Shown: positions 1 to 9,815 of the stretch, piece by piece | Position numbering within the stretch: the stretch's first letter is position 1 | Layout: each line of letters opens with the position of its first letter | Assembly (NCBI GenBank): GCA_016648135.1 | Contig: JADDOH010002043.1 | Location: forward strand, 1-64,000 | Reading direction: 5' to 3' | Origin: Agrypnia vestita | Taxonomy: Eukaryota; Arthropoda; Insecta; Trichoptera; Phryganeidae | Length of the DNA stretch: 64,000 bases | The notes under the pieces: generated by a model | What the model saw: the letters and a program-made list of their open reading frames with translations, nothing else | Database searches by the model: none | What the model was told of the DNA's origin: nothing | Position numbers and translations under genes: made by a program

Positions 1-64
1 AAAAAAAAACAAAACAAAATGGCCCCGTCATGTCCTGTCCTTAGATTATCACGGCCGTTCAGAA

Positions 65-203
65 TCTTCTGTGTATAGTTTTCTGGGACATTCTGCCGTG
101 TATATGTGACCTCTGATGATGGACCCTGCAATGGGATCCGAAATGTTGGCCGGAGAGGTCACATATACACGGCAGAATATCCCAGAAAACTATACACAGA
201 AGA
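65..203 (+). ncRNA. Hammerhead-ribozyme-like motif in a 50-bp-stem hairpin
   Basis: Two arms of about 50 bp (65-114 and 154-203) are near-perfect inverted complements. The region between them holds the hammerhead core order: CTGATGA at 113-119, a short stem II at 121-139, GAA at 140-142, then ATGT and T at 143-147. The same core occurs at 14086-14120 on the other strand with ACGT-C in place of ATGT-T, so this copy looks altered by C-to-T changes at a CpG. The long arms sit where stem I would form. Hammerhead variants with a very small stem III are known from Penelope-like retroelements. Activity is not claimed. Confidence 0.6.
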
Positions 204-549
204 CCGTCATGAGCGTTACTGAGATGCAACAATCCCCGGTGCAGTTTGTCCAAGACAGGAAAAAATCGGATTTGGAATTCACTTTTTTTTTTAGAAAATT
301 TTGACTAGTTTAAAAAAATCCCTTGAACCTTTTTACAACCGATTGTTATTAACAAATGATTCGTCAGATTAAGAAATCCGTATCCTGTATCGTAGATATT
401 TCATTCCGAAATAAGTATGTTTATGACTTTCTCTTCTTTCTCGGACGAATGCGCATGGTAGGAACTCAGCCACGGCGGAGGGGCCTACGGGAACGGATAT
501 AACGCGGATATTTTGTTTATTTTTTTTCAAAATTTTTTCAATAAAATAA
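204..549. other. AT-rich stretch, nothing recognised
   Basis: Mostly homopolymer-rich AT sequence with one short GC-richer piece near 445-500. I see no coding, RNA or repeat signal. Confidence 0.4.
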
Positions 550-1071
550 TATTTTAGTATAACTAACTAACCATCACGCCGTTCCCCGCAGGGATAGGCA
601 GAGAGGGTTGAACGCCACACTCTTCTATCCTGGCACACCACTTTTGCTTCGGCCACATTCATACATCTTCTTAGACACGTTCTACGGTTGTTGCGGCTTT
701 TAACAGGGCCATTCTCAAATACTTGTAGTACCTGATCGTGCCGGGTCTTTCGCGGACGCCCTCTATTCCCGTTGCCTTCAACGCTCGCCTCGTATATTTT
801 CTTGACCATCCTTTCCTCGTTCATACGTTCCACATGACCAAACCATCTCAGCACTCCTTTCTTTATTCTATCTACCGCGCTACAGCCAGCATTGCATTCA
901 CTTCTAATTTGTTCATTCCTCACTCTATCGACCAAAGATTTTCCACACAAGCGTCTTAGCGACCGCATTTCCACCGCATTCAGTCTACTTTCATTCCTCT
1001 TTTGCCAATTCCAGGCTTCACTTCCATACATAAGGGGTTGGGACTAGAACGCCATTATTTATTTTAGTATA
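550..1071 (-). mobile_element. RTE1 copy A: 5'-truncated non-LTR element with 12-bp target-site duplication
   Basis: The minus-strand frame 567-1031 (154 residues) is the C-terminal part of a non-LTR reverse transcriptase. It has GSEAW near the start, then RSLRRLCGKSLVDRVRNEQI, RWFGHVERM and a GRPRK motif, and ends in CQDRRVW and YPCG, the order seen in insect endonuclease-reverse transcriptases. The 3' end carries a TTAG-type tail (CTAACTAAC on + at 562-571). A 12-bp direct repeat TATTTTAGTATA at 550-561 and 1060-1071 brackets the copy and fits a target-site duplication. The enzyme domain proper is missing, so it is a dead 3' fragment. A one-base loss near the end makes the frame run past the stop used in sister copies. 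Confidence 0.85.
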
Positions 1072-1180
1072 TAGCTTCATAAATGTCTTTAAAAATAGTA
1101 ATAACTGCCTCCCTTTAAAAAAATGATTCAATTTCTATCTAAATTTCGTGCGGTGGTGTATGTGTATATAACACCATAAA

Positions 1181-1258
1181 AGATCAGCTGTTATTAAACT
1201 TTTCCTAGATCACTTGTTATTAACCTTTTCCTAGATTAGTTGTTATTAAGCTTTTCCT
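1181..1258. repeat. 26-bp tandem repeat, three units
   Basis: Three adjacent 26-base units (1181-1206, 1207-1232, 1233-1258) share GTTATTAA and CTTTTCCT with a few substitutions. No function is suggested. Confidence 0.85.
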
Positions 1259-1760
1259 ATAAATTATCGAAATCGAAAACCGAAATCCAGTTAGACGGCT
1301 TTGGGTAGTACAATTTTTATTTTTTTTATTTCTAAAGTTAGTTAATATTACAATTTGTATATTAACTAGTATTTAACACTTTACATTCTTAAATCTATTA
1401 CTAATATACCATCCATAATAACCTACATATTTACATTTAGATCTAATCTAATCTATGGTACAATCTACAATAATAAATAATACATCTTATGCCCTACAAT
1501 TCTATACTATTTTTACAATAATTATAGCATTTGTTTTTAAATTCATTCAATTCAGTTTTCTGGCATCTCGTCATATATTTTTACACCTCCGTACATTAGA
1601 TAATTCTGCGTATATACTTTTTTCTTATACGGTAATCTTATTCTATTCCTATTTCTGGTGTTATATGTATGTACTAATTTTGTTCAAAAAATATTTTGGC
1701 ATTTTATTATTGAAAATTTTATGTTTCAATATGAGAACGTCATAAATATTTTTTTAATTT
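1259..1760. other. AT-rich stretch, nothing recognised
   Basis: Strongly AT-rich. Open frames here (1455-1745, 1658-1948) have low-complexity translations rich in F, I, Y and L and match no family I know; I read them as chance. Confidence 0.4.
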
Positions 1761-1764
1761 CCGT

Positions 1765-2068
1765 CCAATTGAGCGCTTTCCCCGAAAACAAATCGCGCAC
1801 AAGCGGGAAATGTAATTTAGCACCCTCGCGTATTTGGAGCCTGCCCCCGTCGTCTGGTGATTCGCTCGAGAAGAGATCTTCCGGCGGGTTTCATCAGAAA
1901 CTCCAAGTTATGACATTAGTCGGCCGGGGTCCCGCTCGTGGACCCTGACGCCGAACGGGCGCGGGAGCTGCGGTCCGGCGACCTCTCCGTCCCCCTGCGC
2001 GGGGTCACCGACCTGTCTGGGTCCCCCGCCCCCCGCCCTGGCGAGGGCCCGTCTCGCACCCTTCGACT
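1765..2068. other. GC-rich, CpG-rich island
   Basis: A sharp shift from AT-rich flanks to GC- and CpG-rich sequence, densest at 1918-2065. No protein family, TIR or tail is recognised. It could be a fragment of a GC-rich repeat or an old CpG island. Confidence 0.5.
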
Positions 2069-2176
2069 CGTCTAATAAACTAAATTCATTCCCGTATTGT
2101 TAACCTCTTCAATAACTGCAAAATGGCTTTGCAAAATTATTTATGTAATTAACAATAATACACTTTATAAACCACC

Positions 2177-2209
2177 AACACGTTTCTGGGCCAATGGCCC
2201 CTTCATCGG
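2177..2209 (-). ncRNA. Degenerate hammerhead-like motif (Penelope type)
   Basis: Read on the minus strand: CCGATGA (one change from CTGATGA), a stem GGGCC/GGCCC around ATT, GAA, then ACGTGT and T. ACGTGT is one CpG transition from the palindrome ACGCGT. No PLE coding sequence is recognised next to it. Confidence 0.45.
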
Positions 2210-3324
2210 GGTACAAAGTTTGATAAAAAATAAAATTCGAAATATATACCTTAACAAAAACAAAAAATAATATGTGGGAGATGCAGAACCAATCAGAAAA
2301 AAAATAAAAAGGACCTGGTTGTTTGCAATAAAATTTCTAGTTTGTCCAACTGTAATCCTATGTTATTCGGATGTACAATTTGCAAACCCTTATTAATTTC
2401 AAAATAATGGTTTGTTTCCAAAAGATTTGAAAATTTACAATACTTATTGCTATTGAAACACCTTAAGGGGTTATCCCACCTTGATATTTATAAAAAAATG
2501 TATTTTTTGTCTTTGTCCTAAACAACTTGTTCAAAAATTCTAAGAATAGGCTGAGATAGCCTGTTAAAGATAGTGTGGTATGTGAATTTTTTAACAAATT
2601 ACAATATTCTCTCGCGTTTTTTTCGAAACTCTAAAAAACTCGAAAACTATTGGGGCCGATTTTGTTAAAATTTTGCACAAATCTTACTTATAACATTACC
2701 TAGGACGAAGCTTATGATTTTTTTTTGATAAGCTATTTGCTGATGGAACTGATATCATTTGCAAAAACGAAAATTTTGATTATACAAAAGCCGGGCGCCT
2801 CTCGGAGGACCTTTGCGGGACAGCACTTTAGACATTTTGGAATTTTAAAAACAACTATTAAAGAAAAATATTGACTAATATAGGCCGTAAACAATGATAC
2901 TAGAAAAATTAAATTATGTCAAATAGTTTGAAATTTTTATGATGCGTAAAAAAATACTTTAATGTATTTTTTTTATGCCTCAAGGTGGTGTAGTTCTTCT
3001 TAATTCTAATTTCAAAATATCGTAAAGTTTTTCCTGCATAAAAATTATTATATTATTTTCAAATTAACTTACGAACCGTCGATTTTTTTTTAATATCATC
3101 GTTATCCTTGTTATTTAAGGGGGATGGGGTAAGGTTAATTCGTACAAAAAAGACATGTTTTTGTGAATTTTTTGTGACGACACAGTTAAAATCTCTTTAT
3201 TAAAGCCAATGGTACATTAAAGTATGATATTTGAAGAATATTGTGTAAAATTTTCAAGACGATATATTAAAAAATACGGCAATGGCAGCAATTATTTGGA
3301 CGTGTCTCGGAAAAAAGTAGAATT
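2210..3324. other. AT-rich non-coding stretch with a loose inverted repeat
   Basis: No coding signal. The phrase CCACCTTGA at 2478-2486 and its loose complement near 2982-2995 hint at the ends of an old TIR element, but the arms are short and diverged. The rest is poly-A/T-rich. Confidence 0.35.
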
Positions 3325-3645
3325 GCGGTGTCCATCATAACTTGGTGCTAGATCATCTGAAATCAAAAAATCAAAGTTAATTCGTTAGATAATAGATTTT
3401 CCCAGGTAACGCTGGGAGAGTTTTTTGAAATTTCAATTTTTCAATTTTTTGGAACACTTTGAAGGGAAAAACGCGATTTTTTGCGAAAAATATCGACTAA
3501 TTTGTTATTTAAAAATAAAAATTAATAACAAATTTGAAAAAAACTCTCCAGCGTTACCTCGTAAATTATGTACAGAAATAGTGTTCAAAATTTCAAAAGG
3601 ATCGGTGCAGTAGTTTTGAAGTTATGATGGACACCGACTTTGAAA
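3325..3645. repeat. Foldback (palindromic) element
   Basis: Segments pair across a centre: GTGTCCATCATAACTT near 3328 against its complement near 3622-3637, and CCCAGGTAACGCTGG near 3400 against its diverged complement near 3548-3560. Both arms are interrupted. This fits a decayed foldback MITE; terminal duplications are not clear. Confidence 0.55.
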
Positions 3646-3908
3646 CCGTGAGGTGTGGGGAAAACGATTTAAAGTTTTGCACACTGTAAAATTCAAAATA
3701 AAACTCAACACTTATTTTATACTTACACATAATCGTCGATGCCATGTTCACACGGCAAAGAGCTTTCATCATCAGCATCTGTTCGTCCTTGTCTACGCAA
3801 AACTCTTCTAATACTTTTCCGCATTTCCATGATCGTCAACATTTCCATTAATCTGATGATCAGTCTCATACTGTGTAGTACTTATCGTCAATTATTATTA
3901 TTATTATT
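3646..3908. other. AT-rich stretch, nothing recognised
   Basis: No recognised signal apart from AT-rich simple sequence and a short (TTA)n run at 3890-3908 that abuts the next element. Confidence 0.4.
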
Positions 3909-4482
3909 TTGTTATTGTAACTAACTAACTAACTAACCATCACGCCGTTTCCCCGCAGGGGTAGGCAGAGAGGATTGAACGCCACACTCTTCTATCCTGG
4001 CACACCACTTTTGCTTCGGCCACATTCATACATCTTCTCATACACGTTCTACGGTTGTTGCGGCTTTTAACAGGGCCATCCTCAAAGACTTGTAGTACCT
4101 AATCGTGCCAGATCTTTCGCCCTCTATTCCTGTTGCCTTCAACACTCGCCTCATAGTCAAAGGAAGCAAGACTAGTGGTACATAATGCCGTTCTAGTGCC
4201 AACCCTTATGTATGGAAGTGAAGCCAACCCTTATGTATGGAAGTGAAGCAAAAGAGGAATGAAAGTAGACTGAATGCGGTGGAAATGCGGTCACTAAGAC
4301 GCTTGTGTGGAAAATCCTTGGTCGATAGAGTGAGGAACGAACAAATTAGAAGTGAATGCAATGCTGGCTGTAGTGTGGTAGATAGAATAAAGAAAGGAGC
4401 GCTGAGATGGTTCGGTCATGTGGAACGTATGAACGAGGAAAGGATGGTTAAGAAAATATATGAGGCGAGTGTTGTTATTGTA
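3909..4482. mobile_element. RTE1 copy B: twin-primed (5'-inverted) insertion with 11-bp target-site duplication
   Basis: The 3' part (about 3920-4154) is minus strand and carries the (TTAG)n tail. The more 5' part of the same element (about 4160-4474) is plus strand and encodes RSLRRLCGKSLVDRVRNEQI up to KKIYEASV. The segments meet near 4155. GAGGCGAGTGTTG occurs at the outer end of the inverted part (4462-4474) and, diverged, at the junction side of the 3' part (4142-4154), so the two breakpoints nearly coincide. TTGTTATTGTA flanks both ends (3909-3919, 4472-4482). This is the geometry expected from twin priming. A 25-bp tandem duplication lies at 4199-4248. Confidence 0.85.
4199..4248. repeat. 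25-bp perfect tandem duplication inside RTE1 copy B
   Basis: The unit starting CCAACCCTTATG is present twice back to back (4199-4223, 4224-4248). It lies in the inverted part near the start of the GSEA-encoding stretch and probably arose during or after insertion. Confidence 0.9.
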
Positions 4483-4924
4483 TTGTGCAGTAAGTAGAGT
4501 TTGATTGAAAATGAACCTCCGACCTTCCGCCGCGGATCGTAGACCTCAGCGCCTGCCCAAATGGAAATCGGACGATGAATGAATGAGAGGCAATTGCCCA
4601 TTTCCGTTGAGGGCGTCCAGTCGGCCGATTCGGTCCAGGCGAGAACCAGTCCAGGCGGAGTTTTGTTCACTTTCATCACGCCGCATCTCCGTTGGAAGGC
4701 ATGCAGATACGGGGTGAAGATGCAGACAATAAGACAGAAGATTGTATATTAATGAAGTGTACATTGCCTGTTCTTCGTGACAAATGGAATGCAAAAGTCG
4801 GAAATATACTGAGGGGCCATGCGGTGAATAGCCTAGAATAGCGCAACTTGTATTCAGTCAAAGGTGAATTAAATAAGTAAAATCTTCTTAAAATCATGTA
4901 CACGGGTGAAAATAATTACCCAAC
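4483..4924. other. No gene recognised
   Basis: Moderately GC-rich to 4720, AT-rich after. Overlapping minus-strand frames (4416-4903) match nothing known. Confidence 0.35.
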
Positions 4925-5147
4925 ACATCACGCCGTTTCCCCTTGGGGGTAGGCAGAGAGGATAGAGCGCCACACTCTTCTGTGCCGACATACAACTCTC
5001 GCCTCTTCCGCATTCGTACATCTTTGCACGCAAGCTCGCCGGTCGTTAAGGCTTCTAACGGGACCATCTTCCAGCATCTGGTTGATCTGGTCGTGCCACG
5101 TCTTCCGCGGTCGCCCTCTCTTTCTGGCGCCATCAACACTACTTAAC
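4925..5147 (-). mobile_element. RTE1 subfamily b fragment (3' end)
   Basis: The minus strand encodes a diverged version of the RTE1 C-terminus: GRRGTTRSTRCWKMV, GELACKDVRMRKRREL and YVGTEECGA correspond to the GRPRK...DRRVW region of the longer copy at 23345-24024. The ending with the run of Cs at 4935-4948 matches the other copies, but no TTAG tail is left. Confidence 0.7.
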
Positions 5148-5975
5148 TGACTACTGTTATAGTATTTATGCTGGGATGCCGAAATTTCAGCTAAATGGAT
5201 AACAATCTATCCTGAATGCGGAAGCAAGTATAAAATATTCAGTACACTCGCATTGGCTTCGTTCTCCTTAAGGGTGAGATTAAAATTGTATTGGTTGATG
5301 CACATAACACGACGACTCTGTATCTACAAGAACTCCGGACAGCTTCAATGGTAGACGCCAAACTCTGAGGTCAGCTTCTAATTCAGCTGCTGGAAGGATT
5401 GTAGAACCGATCGACCTTTGACATAAGACTGTTTAGTGAACGGGAGGGGAATTCTCTGCCGTTTATAAAACGGGACGGCACATCAACCATTGCCTTAAAA
5501 ATACCGAAATTGCACATTTTTGAAAAATCATTTCTACTACTTCGCAAATTTATATTGTTTTTTTTAATTTATTTAAAAAAAATCCTTGTTTACAATAAAG
5601 ATACTTAATACTTATTTAACAATAAAACATAAGATAAAACATAAGATAAATTACACATTTTGTTTGTTTTGTTTAATTTGTGGATTATGCCACTCTACTA
5701 GGCTACGCCTGTCCCAGAGTGGCGTTATAGAACACAATTATAATATTTTTTCGAGTTCGTCAGTAGTATTTATTTTCATAAGGTAGTTATTATGTATCTA
5801 CAGAGTATCAAGTGGAATGTTAGTGAAAGTTGAGTTAGTCATAAGTCCAAGTGTAAATATGTGTAGAATAATTGTTTAATGTAAAAAGGGTTGAAGTTTT
5901 GTTTAAGATTATTTTTTATTTTCCTTAATTAATTAATTAATTTATATAGGTATATATTTTTATTTGAAGACATTA
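5148..5975. other. No gene recognised
   Basis: Ordinary to AT-rich sequence. Two adjacent ACATAAGATAAA units occur at 5629-5653 and a short (TTAA)n run near 5930. The frame 5586-5786 is low complexity. Confidence 0.35.
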
Positions 5976-6290
5976 TTATGCAATTACAGTAAGTAAATTT
6001 TCAGTTGCTGTTCTACCTTTGGAGGTAAGCCAGTTGTTTGCTAAAGCTTTTATTTTATTAATTGAGTATATTCTGATTTCCGGGAAGTCTGTTTTAAATA
6101 TGTTAAATATTTTAGGCCCTATGTATGAGTAATTTTTCTGTCCATGTGTTGTCTTAGTTTTTGGTATTTCGTCAAGGCTTCGTAATGCTTGTCTAGTATT
6201 ATGTGAATGCGAGTTACTGGTTGCTGTTAGGTGGTTTGTGTTTTTAATGTGGAAGATGAGGGTTATTGTTAAGTACACAATTTTTGATGA
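5976..6290 (-). pseudogene. C-terminal fragment of a CR1/Jockey-like reverse transcriptase
   Basis: The minus-strand frame of 100 residues contains HNTRQALRS, then GQKNYSYIGPKIFNIF and a final KALANNWL. The order N-T-R, then S-Y-x-G-P-K-I-x-N, then a WL-ending helix is the tail of many CR1/Jockey-like ORF2 proteins. Catalytic domains are absent. It ends in a stop at 5976; no tail or duplication is clear. Confidence 0.65.
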
Positions 6291-6504
6291 TCAGTCAAAA
6301 TGGCTCTATATAAATTATCCGTTATTATTTTACGGTTTAAAAGCGTGCGTCTATAGATTAGAAAAAAATAATGACATCAGTACAATGTGGTGTGTAAAAT
6401 GATGTTATTTTCCGACACCTTAATCTACCTTACCTGATTCTGCAAGTGCGTCAGATCAGAATCTTCTTCTGGGTGCCGTATTCTCAACGACCTCCGGGTG
6501 GCAG

Positions 6505-6668
6505 TTTATTCGACTTGTATTAAAGCGAGTGAATTTTTCATAATCGTCATGAGTTACTGTAATGATAGTTCAAGTTTTTGCAAAAAATAAGTAAAAAATA
6601 TCGAGAAAAAAAATGCAAACTTTGACATTGCACATCTCCGTAACCGTTGATATCGGGCCACGGTTGCT
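6505..6668 (+). mobile_element. MITE-2 left part, split by a LINE insertion
   Basis: Matches the inner and right-hand part of the MITE-2 copy at 59222-59602, including the CTTGTATTAAAG phrase, TTACTGTAATGATAGTTCAA and GATATCGGGCCACGGTTGC. The remaining right end resumes at 7331-7410 after an inserted non-LTR element. Confidence 0.75.
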
Positions 6669-7200
6669 GGCGGTTGTTCTGCGTACTGCCAGGGTTTTCG
6701 AGAATACCCGCGTACTCAGAACTCTTTACAACTCCTTGGTGCGGAGTAGACTCGAGAGTGGCTCGATGATCTGGGGGCCACATGAGGGCAAGTACTCTCT
6801 TATGGTGGAGAAAGTCCAAAAGAAGTTTCTGAGATATCTCTACATGAGAGAGTACGGGCATTATCCTTGGCTTTACCCAACCGAGTTTCTCCAGGGTATG
6901 CTTGGCTACAATAGTTTAGAGACTAGAAGGAATGTGTATTTGATTACACATTTTTATCGATTGTTGCGCGGTATGATCGATAATCCTGAAATTATGCAGA
7001 GCATTGGTTTGTATGTTCCTGATAATTACACTAGACATCGTCAGCATAGATTGTTTCACATTCCAATATACAGGACCAACCTGCCGATGGTTATGCCTGT
7101 TGGAAGAGCCACAGCTATGCTGAACAAAATTGCTTTGGGTATTGATATATTCCATGTGTCTGAGGGGGTTTTCCGAAGCGGGATTCTCCTACACCTTTGA
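6613..7200 (+). pseudogene. Non-LTR reverse transcriptase C-terminus fused to MITE sequence
   Basis: The open frame is 195 residues. About the first 20 are translated from MITE-2 sequence; from roughly residue 21 it is a Jockey/R1-like reverse transcriptase C-terminus, with LYNSLVRSRLESGSMIWGP, then EKVQKKFLRYL, LETRRNVYL and a late R-x-x-x-M-L-N...DIF pattern. The catalytic domain is missing, so the copy is 5'-truncated. The frame ends with TGA at 7198-7200, followed by a 3' UTR and a (TTGAA)n tail at 7311-7335. The fusion is an insertion accident; expression is unknown. Confidence 0.8.
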
Positions 7201-7335
7201 CCAGATTTTGTTATTTTTAATTTATTAAATATTTTCATTTTTGATATATACTTCTTAATATGTATGCCTTAAACATTTTGTTTGTCATGTACATATTATC
7301 GTGAAATAAATTGAATTGAATTGAATTGAATTGAA
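6669..7335 (+). mobile_element. 5'-truncated LINE with (TTGAA)n tail nested in MITE-2
   Basis: The insertion begins just after GGTTGC of MITE-2 and ends with five TTGAA units, after which MITE-2 resumes at GAACACTTTAGACTC. Comparison with the uninterrupted copy near 59520 fixes both breakpoints to within a few bases. It is younger than the MITE. Confidence 0.8.
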
Positions 7336-7415
7336 CACTTTAGACTCGCAACGCAGGCAGGAATCTACCGGCCAAGTTTCCGCCGCTAGCTCTGGCACGC
7401 CCCGCGTAATTGTGG
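7331..7415 (+). mobile_element. MITE-2 right end
   Basis: GGCAGGAATCTACCGG, AAGTTTCCGCCGCTAGCTCT and a terminal GGCACGCCCCGCG equal the right end of the copy at 59602 (CTGGTACACCCTGTA) after several CpG-creating or -retaining differences. Confidence 0.75.
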
Positions 7416-7790
7416 ACTCTAGAGCCTTCCGCCGACCTCCGGGGCCCCCGAGGCCGTCGAACCTTCCCAGGAAGGCGCAGAGATGGCGCTTTTTTTCCAA
7501 ACCTCCCGGTCTGCAGGGGCGTGTGTCGCCCTCTGCCGCCCGCGCCTCCGCGCCCGCACACGCGGTCACGCGGCAGAGCCTTGAGACGCTCGCCGTCTAG
7601 ACGGAAAGTAAATACAACCTCCCGGCCCGCCGGTCACGTGGCCCGCACGTGATCTCGCTCTGCGGTTTCGTTCAATTTATTTTTACTGTCAAATACTGGG
7701 CGGGGGGAGGGGGTGGCCCTGCGACCCCCTCCCCCCGCCCAGAGGGGCGCCGACCCCGCGCGAAGTGTGCCCAGACGAAACCATTTCAAA
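7416..7790. other. GC-rich island with a perfect G/C-run palindrome
   Basis: A CpG-rich patch. Within it, 7698-7714 (GGGCGGGGGGAGGGGGT) and 7724-7740 are perfect inverted complements with a 9-base loop. Frames of up to 94 residues on both strands are R/P/A-rich and have no known domain, so I do not call genes. Confidence 0.6.
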
Positions 7791-7844
7791 CTCCATTCTT
7801 AACTACCTTTCCCATTCAAAAATGTAGATTATTTTGTATGTTTA

Positions 7845-8369
7845 CAGGGTTATTTGTAAAACATTAATAACCTCGCAGGACTATACTCCTGCCTTGATTA
7901 TGAGACGAAAATGTTGAAGCTATCGTGACCTAATATCAATAGTTATGGAGATATGCGACATCGAAGTTTGCATTTTTTTTTCAATATTTCTTACTTGTAT
8001 TTTGTAAAACGTTGGACTATCATTACGGTAACTAATATCAATTACGAAAAATTCATTTGTTTCAATACAAGTTAAATAAAATTATTAAAACCCTGAAAAA
8101 ATTCCAATTGGAATTCGAATGTTTTTATTTTTTTATTTGACTTGTATTAAAGGGTATGAATTTGTCATGCTCGATATAAGTTACCGTAATGATAGTCCAA
8201 CGTTTTACAAAATATAAGTAAGAAATATTGAAAAAAAAAAATGCAAACTTTGATGTCGCATATCTCAATAACTATTGATATTAGGTCATGATAGCTTGAA
8301 CATTTTCGACTCATAATCAAGGCAGGAGTATAGTCCTGCGAGGTTATTAATGTTTTCCAAATAACCCTT
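7845..8369. mobile_element. MITE-1 foldback element, complete
   Basis: About 525 bp with arms that are inverted complements over most of their length: CAGGGTTATTTG and CTCGCAGGACTATACTCCTG on the left, with complements at 8315-8369 on the right. It is flanked by TA on both sides (7843-7844, 8370-8371), pointing to a Tc1/mariner-type target. No transposase frame is present, so it is non-autonomous. Confidence 0.85.
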
Positions 8370-8455
8370 TATATATATATATATATATATAATATTATAT
8401 ATATATATATAGATATTATATACTATATATATATTATATATATATCTACTTTTAT
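8370..8455. repeat. (TA)n microsatellite
   Basis: An interrupted run of TA and ATAT units of about 85 bp. It abuts the right end of MITE-1, which may have inserted into an older TA run, or the run grew from the duplicated TA. Confidence 0.9.
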
Positions 8456-8469
8456 ATGAGTATTTCACC

Positions 8470-8501
8470 TACGTGTTTCGGAAATACCTTTCCATCGTCA
8501 G
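8470..8501 (-). ncRNA. Hammerhead-like motif (Penelope type)
   Basis: On the minus strand: CTGACGA, a spare T, stem GGAAA/TTTCC around GGTA, GAA, then ACACGT and A. ACACGT is one CpG transition from the palindrome ACGCGT. No PLE coding frame is recognised beside it. Confidence 0.55.
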
Positions 8502-8785
8502 GGTGTTAATAATTTATAATTTACCGAATTCGATATTTTAAAATAATATTGGAAGGGATAGATACGTAAAATATTGAATTCATTGCATTCTAATTTAGTA
8601 ATCGTCGGTGACTGCGTTCAAAACATTTTTTTTTTATTATTGCTGACTTTGCTTTAATACTCCTCGTGTCTTAATGCAAATCAATACTCATATTTTATTT
8701 TAGAGTTATTTTAATTGAAAACAGTTACCCATTCTGAATTGAATAACAAGCTCGATAAAAAGAGTGTCACATTTGACGTGTAAAA
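8502..8785. other. AT-rich stretch, nothing recognised
   Basis: No coding or RNA signal. CATTGCATTCTAA...CGGTGACTGC near 8580-8613 has a loose second copy near 63777-63810. Confidence 0.35.
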
Positions 8786-8789
8786 ATCC

Positions 8790-9060
8790 CCGGTCTCTGT
8801 TCGGAAGTGAAGCCGTCTGGCGCGGCGCGCTACCAAGTTGGGTGACTAGCGAGCGTGGCGCTCGCAATTACGGCGATCGCTCGCACTCCGGATCGTCCAG
8901 ACGGGGCGCAGGCCGTGACGTCTCCCCCATTCAGCCCCGCCCGTCGTCAGTGAATGATCCGCCCGCCGGACCATTCAGGCCTGATGACTGGAGGCCTCTC
9001 CGTCGGCCGAAGACGCCGCCCTGCGCTGGGCGCGACGAGAGAAACTACCCGCCTCGTCAA
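8790..9060. other. GC-rich, CpG-rich island
   Basis: GC-rich patch with an open 126-residue frame (8764-9144) rich in R, S, P and G that matches no domain. There is no tail or TIR. Confidence 0.45.
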
Positions 9061-9711
9061 TATGTGAGAGCAAAAACAAAATACAAATATTGTCACTTAA
9101 TGAAAACAAATCCTGATTCATTAGTTAAACAAACGTACCACTAAACTCTTTCTTAAATTTATCACTCCTAAATGGACACGTTATAATCGCTTTAACACTT
9201 TATTCACTATTCACCGGAACATTCGTGATCATTCAGAACTTTCCAGATTATTCGCTGTCGAATTATCGCTCGCCTGGCCGCACTGGCCCTCGCAGCTCGC
9301 GGCTGCCTTCGCTTCCGTTCCGCCGCCGAGCGCGCCAAGAACAACAGCTCCACTCCCGGGCGCGCTTTATTTATATCTGGCTGATGATGATATGGAAACT
9401 TCTAGGCGTTCCTTGTGTTTAGGAGAACTTTCTCGTGGCTTCCAGGCTTTTATAGATGTTTCTCCATGCTTCCCGAAAGCCGTAGATTACGCTAGGCCGT
9501 TCTGGAATCTTCGATAGTGTTGTGATCATTACAGGCGTCACTTGACATGAGTGCGTGCTTCTTTTTAGTCTCGTTACAATATCAAAAAAACATATTCTTT
9601 TTTGTCGTAAGACCTTAATTTTGATATACTTATTTTTTTAAAATAGAGATGCGAACACGGAGTACGTGTCACATCAATATTCTTACTATTTTCAAACTAA
9701 GCTAAACGCTT
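9061..9711. other. No gene recognised; smaller GC patch at 9265-9375
   Basis: Ordinary sequence with a 110-base CpG-rich patch. Nothing else seen. Confidence 0.35.
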
Positions 9712-9815
9712 GCGCTATGAAAATAGGATTAACTTTAGTCTGGAGTGAGGTTCGAACCTGCGACCTTTGGATCGCGAGACGAGTGTCCTAACCACAAGGC
9801 CAAAACAGAAGCAAC
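9712..9815 (-). repeat. tRNA-derived SINE relic
   Basis: On the minus strand, GGCCTTGTGGTTAGGACA fits an RNA polymerase III A box and GGTTCGAACC is a perfect B box, but the anticodon arm does not pair, so it is not a working tRNA gene. The downstream CCTATTTTCATAGCG is shared with the SINE relic at 18958-19060, linking the two as one family. Confidence 0.7.

Noticed and set aside
9712..9815. Functional tRNA gene
   Set aside because: A and B boxes are present, but the anticodon and acceptor stems do not pair; treated as SINE. The same applies to 18958, 27520, 27662, 38150, 39600 and 51985.
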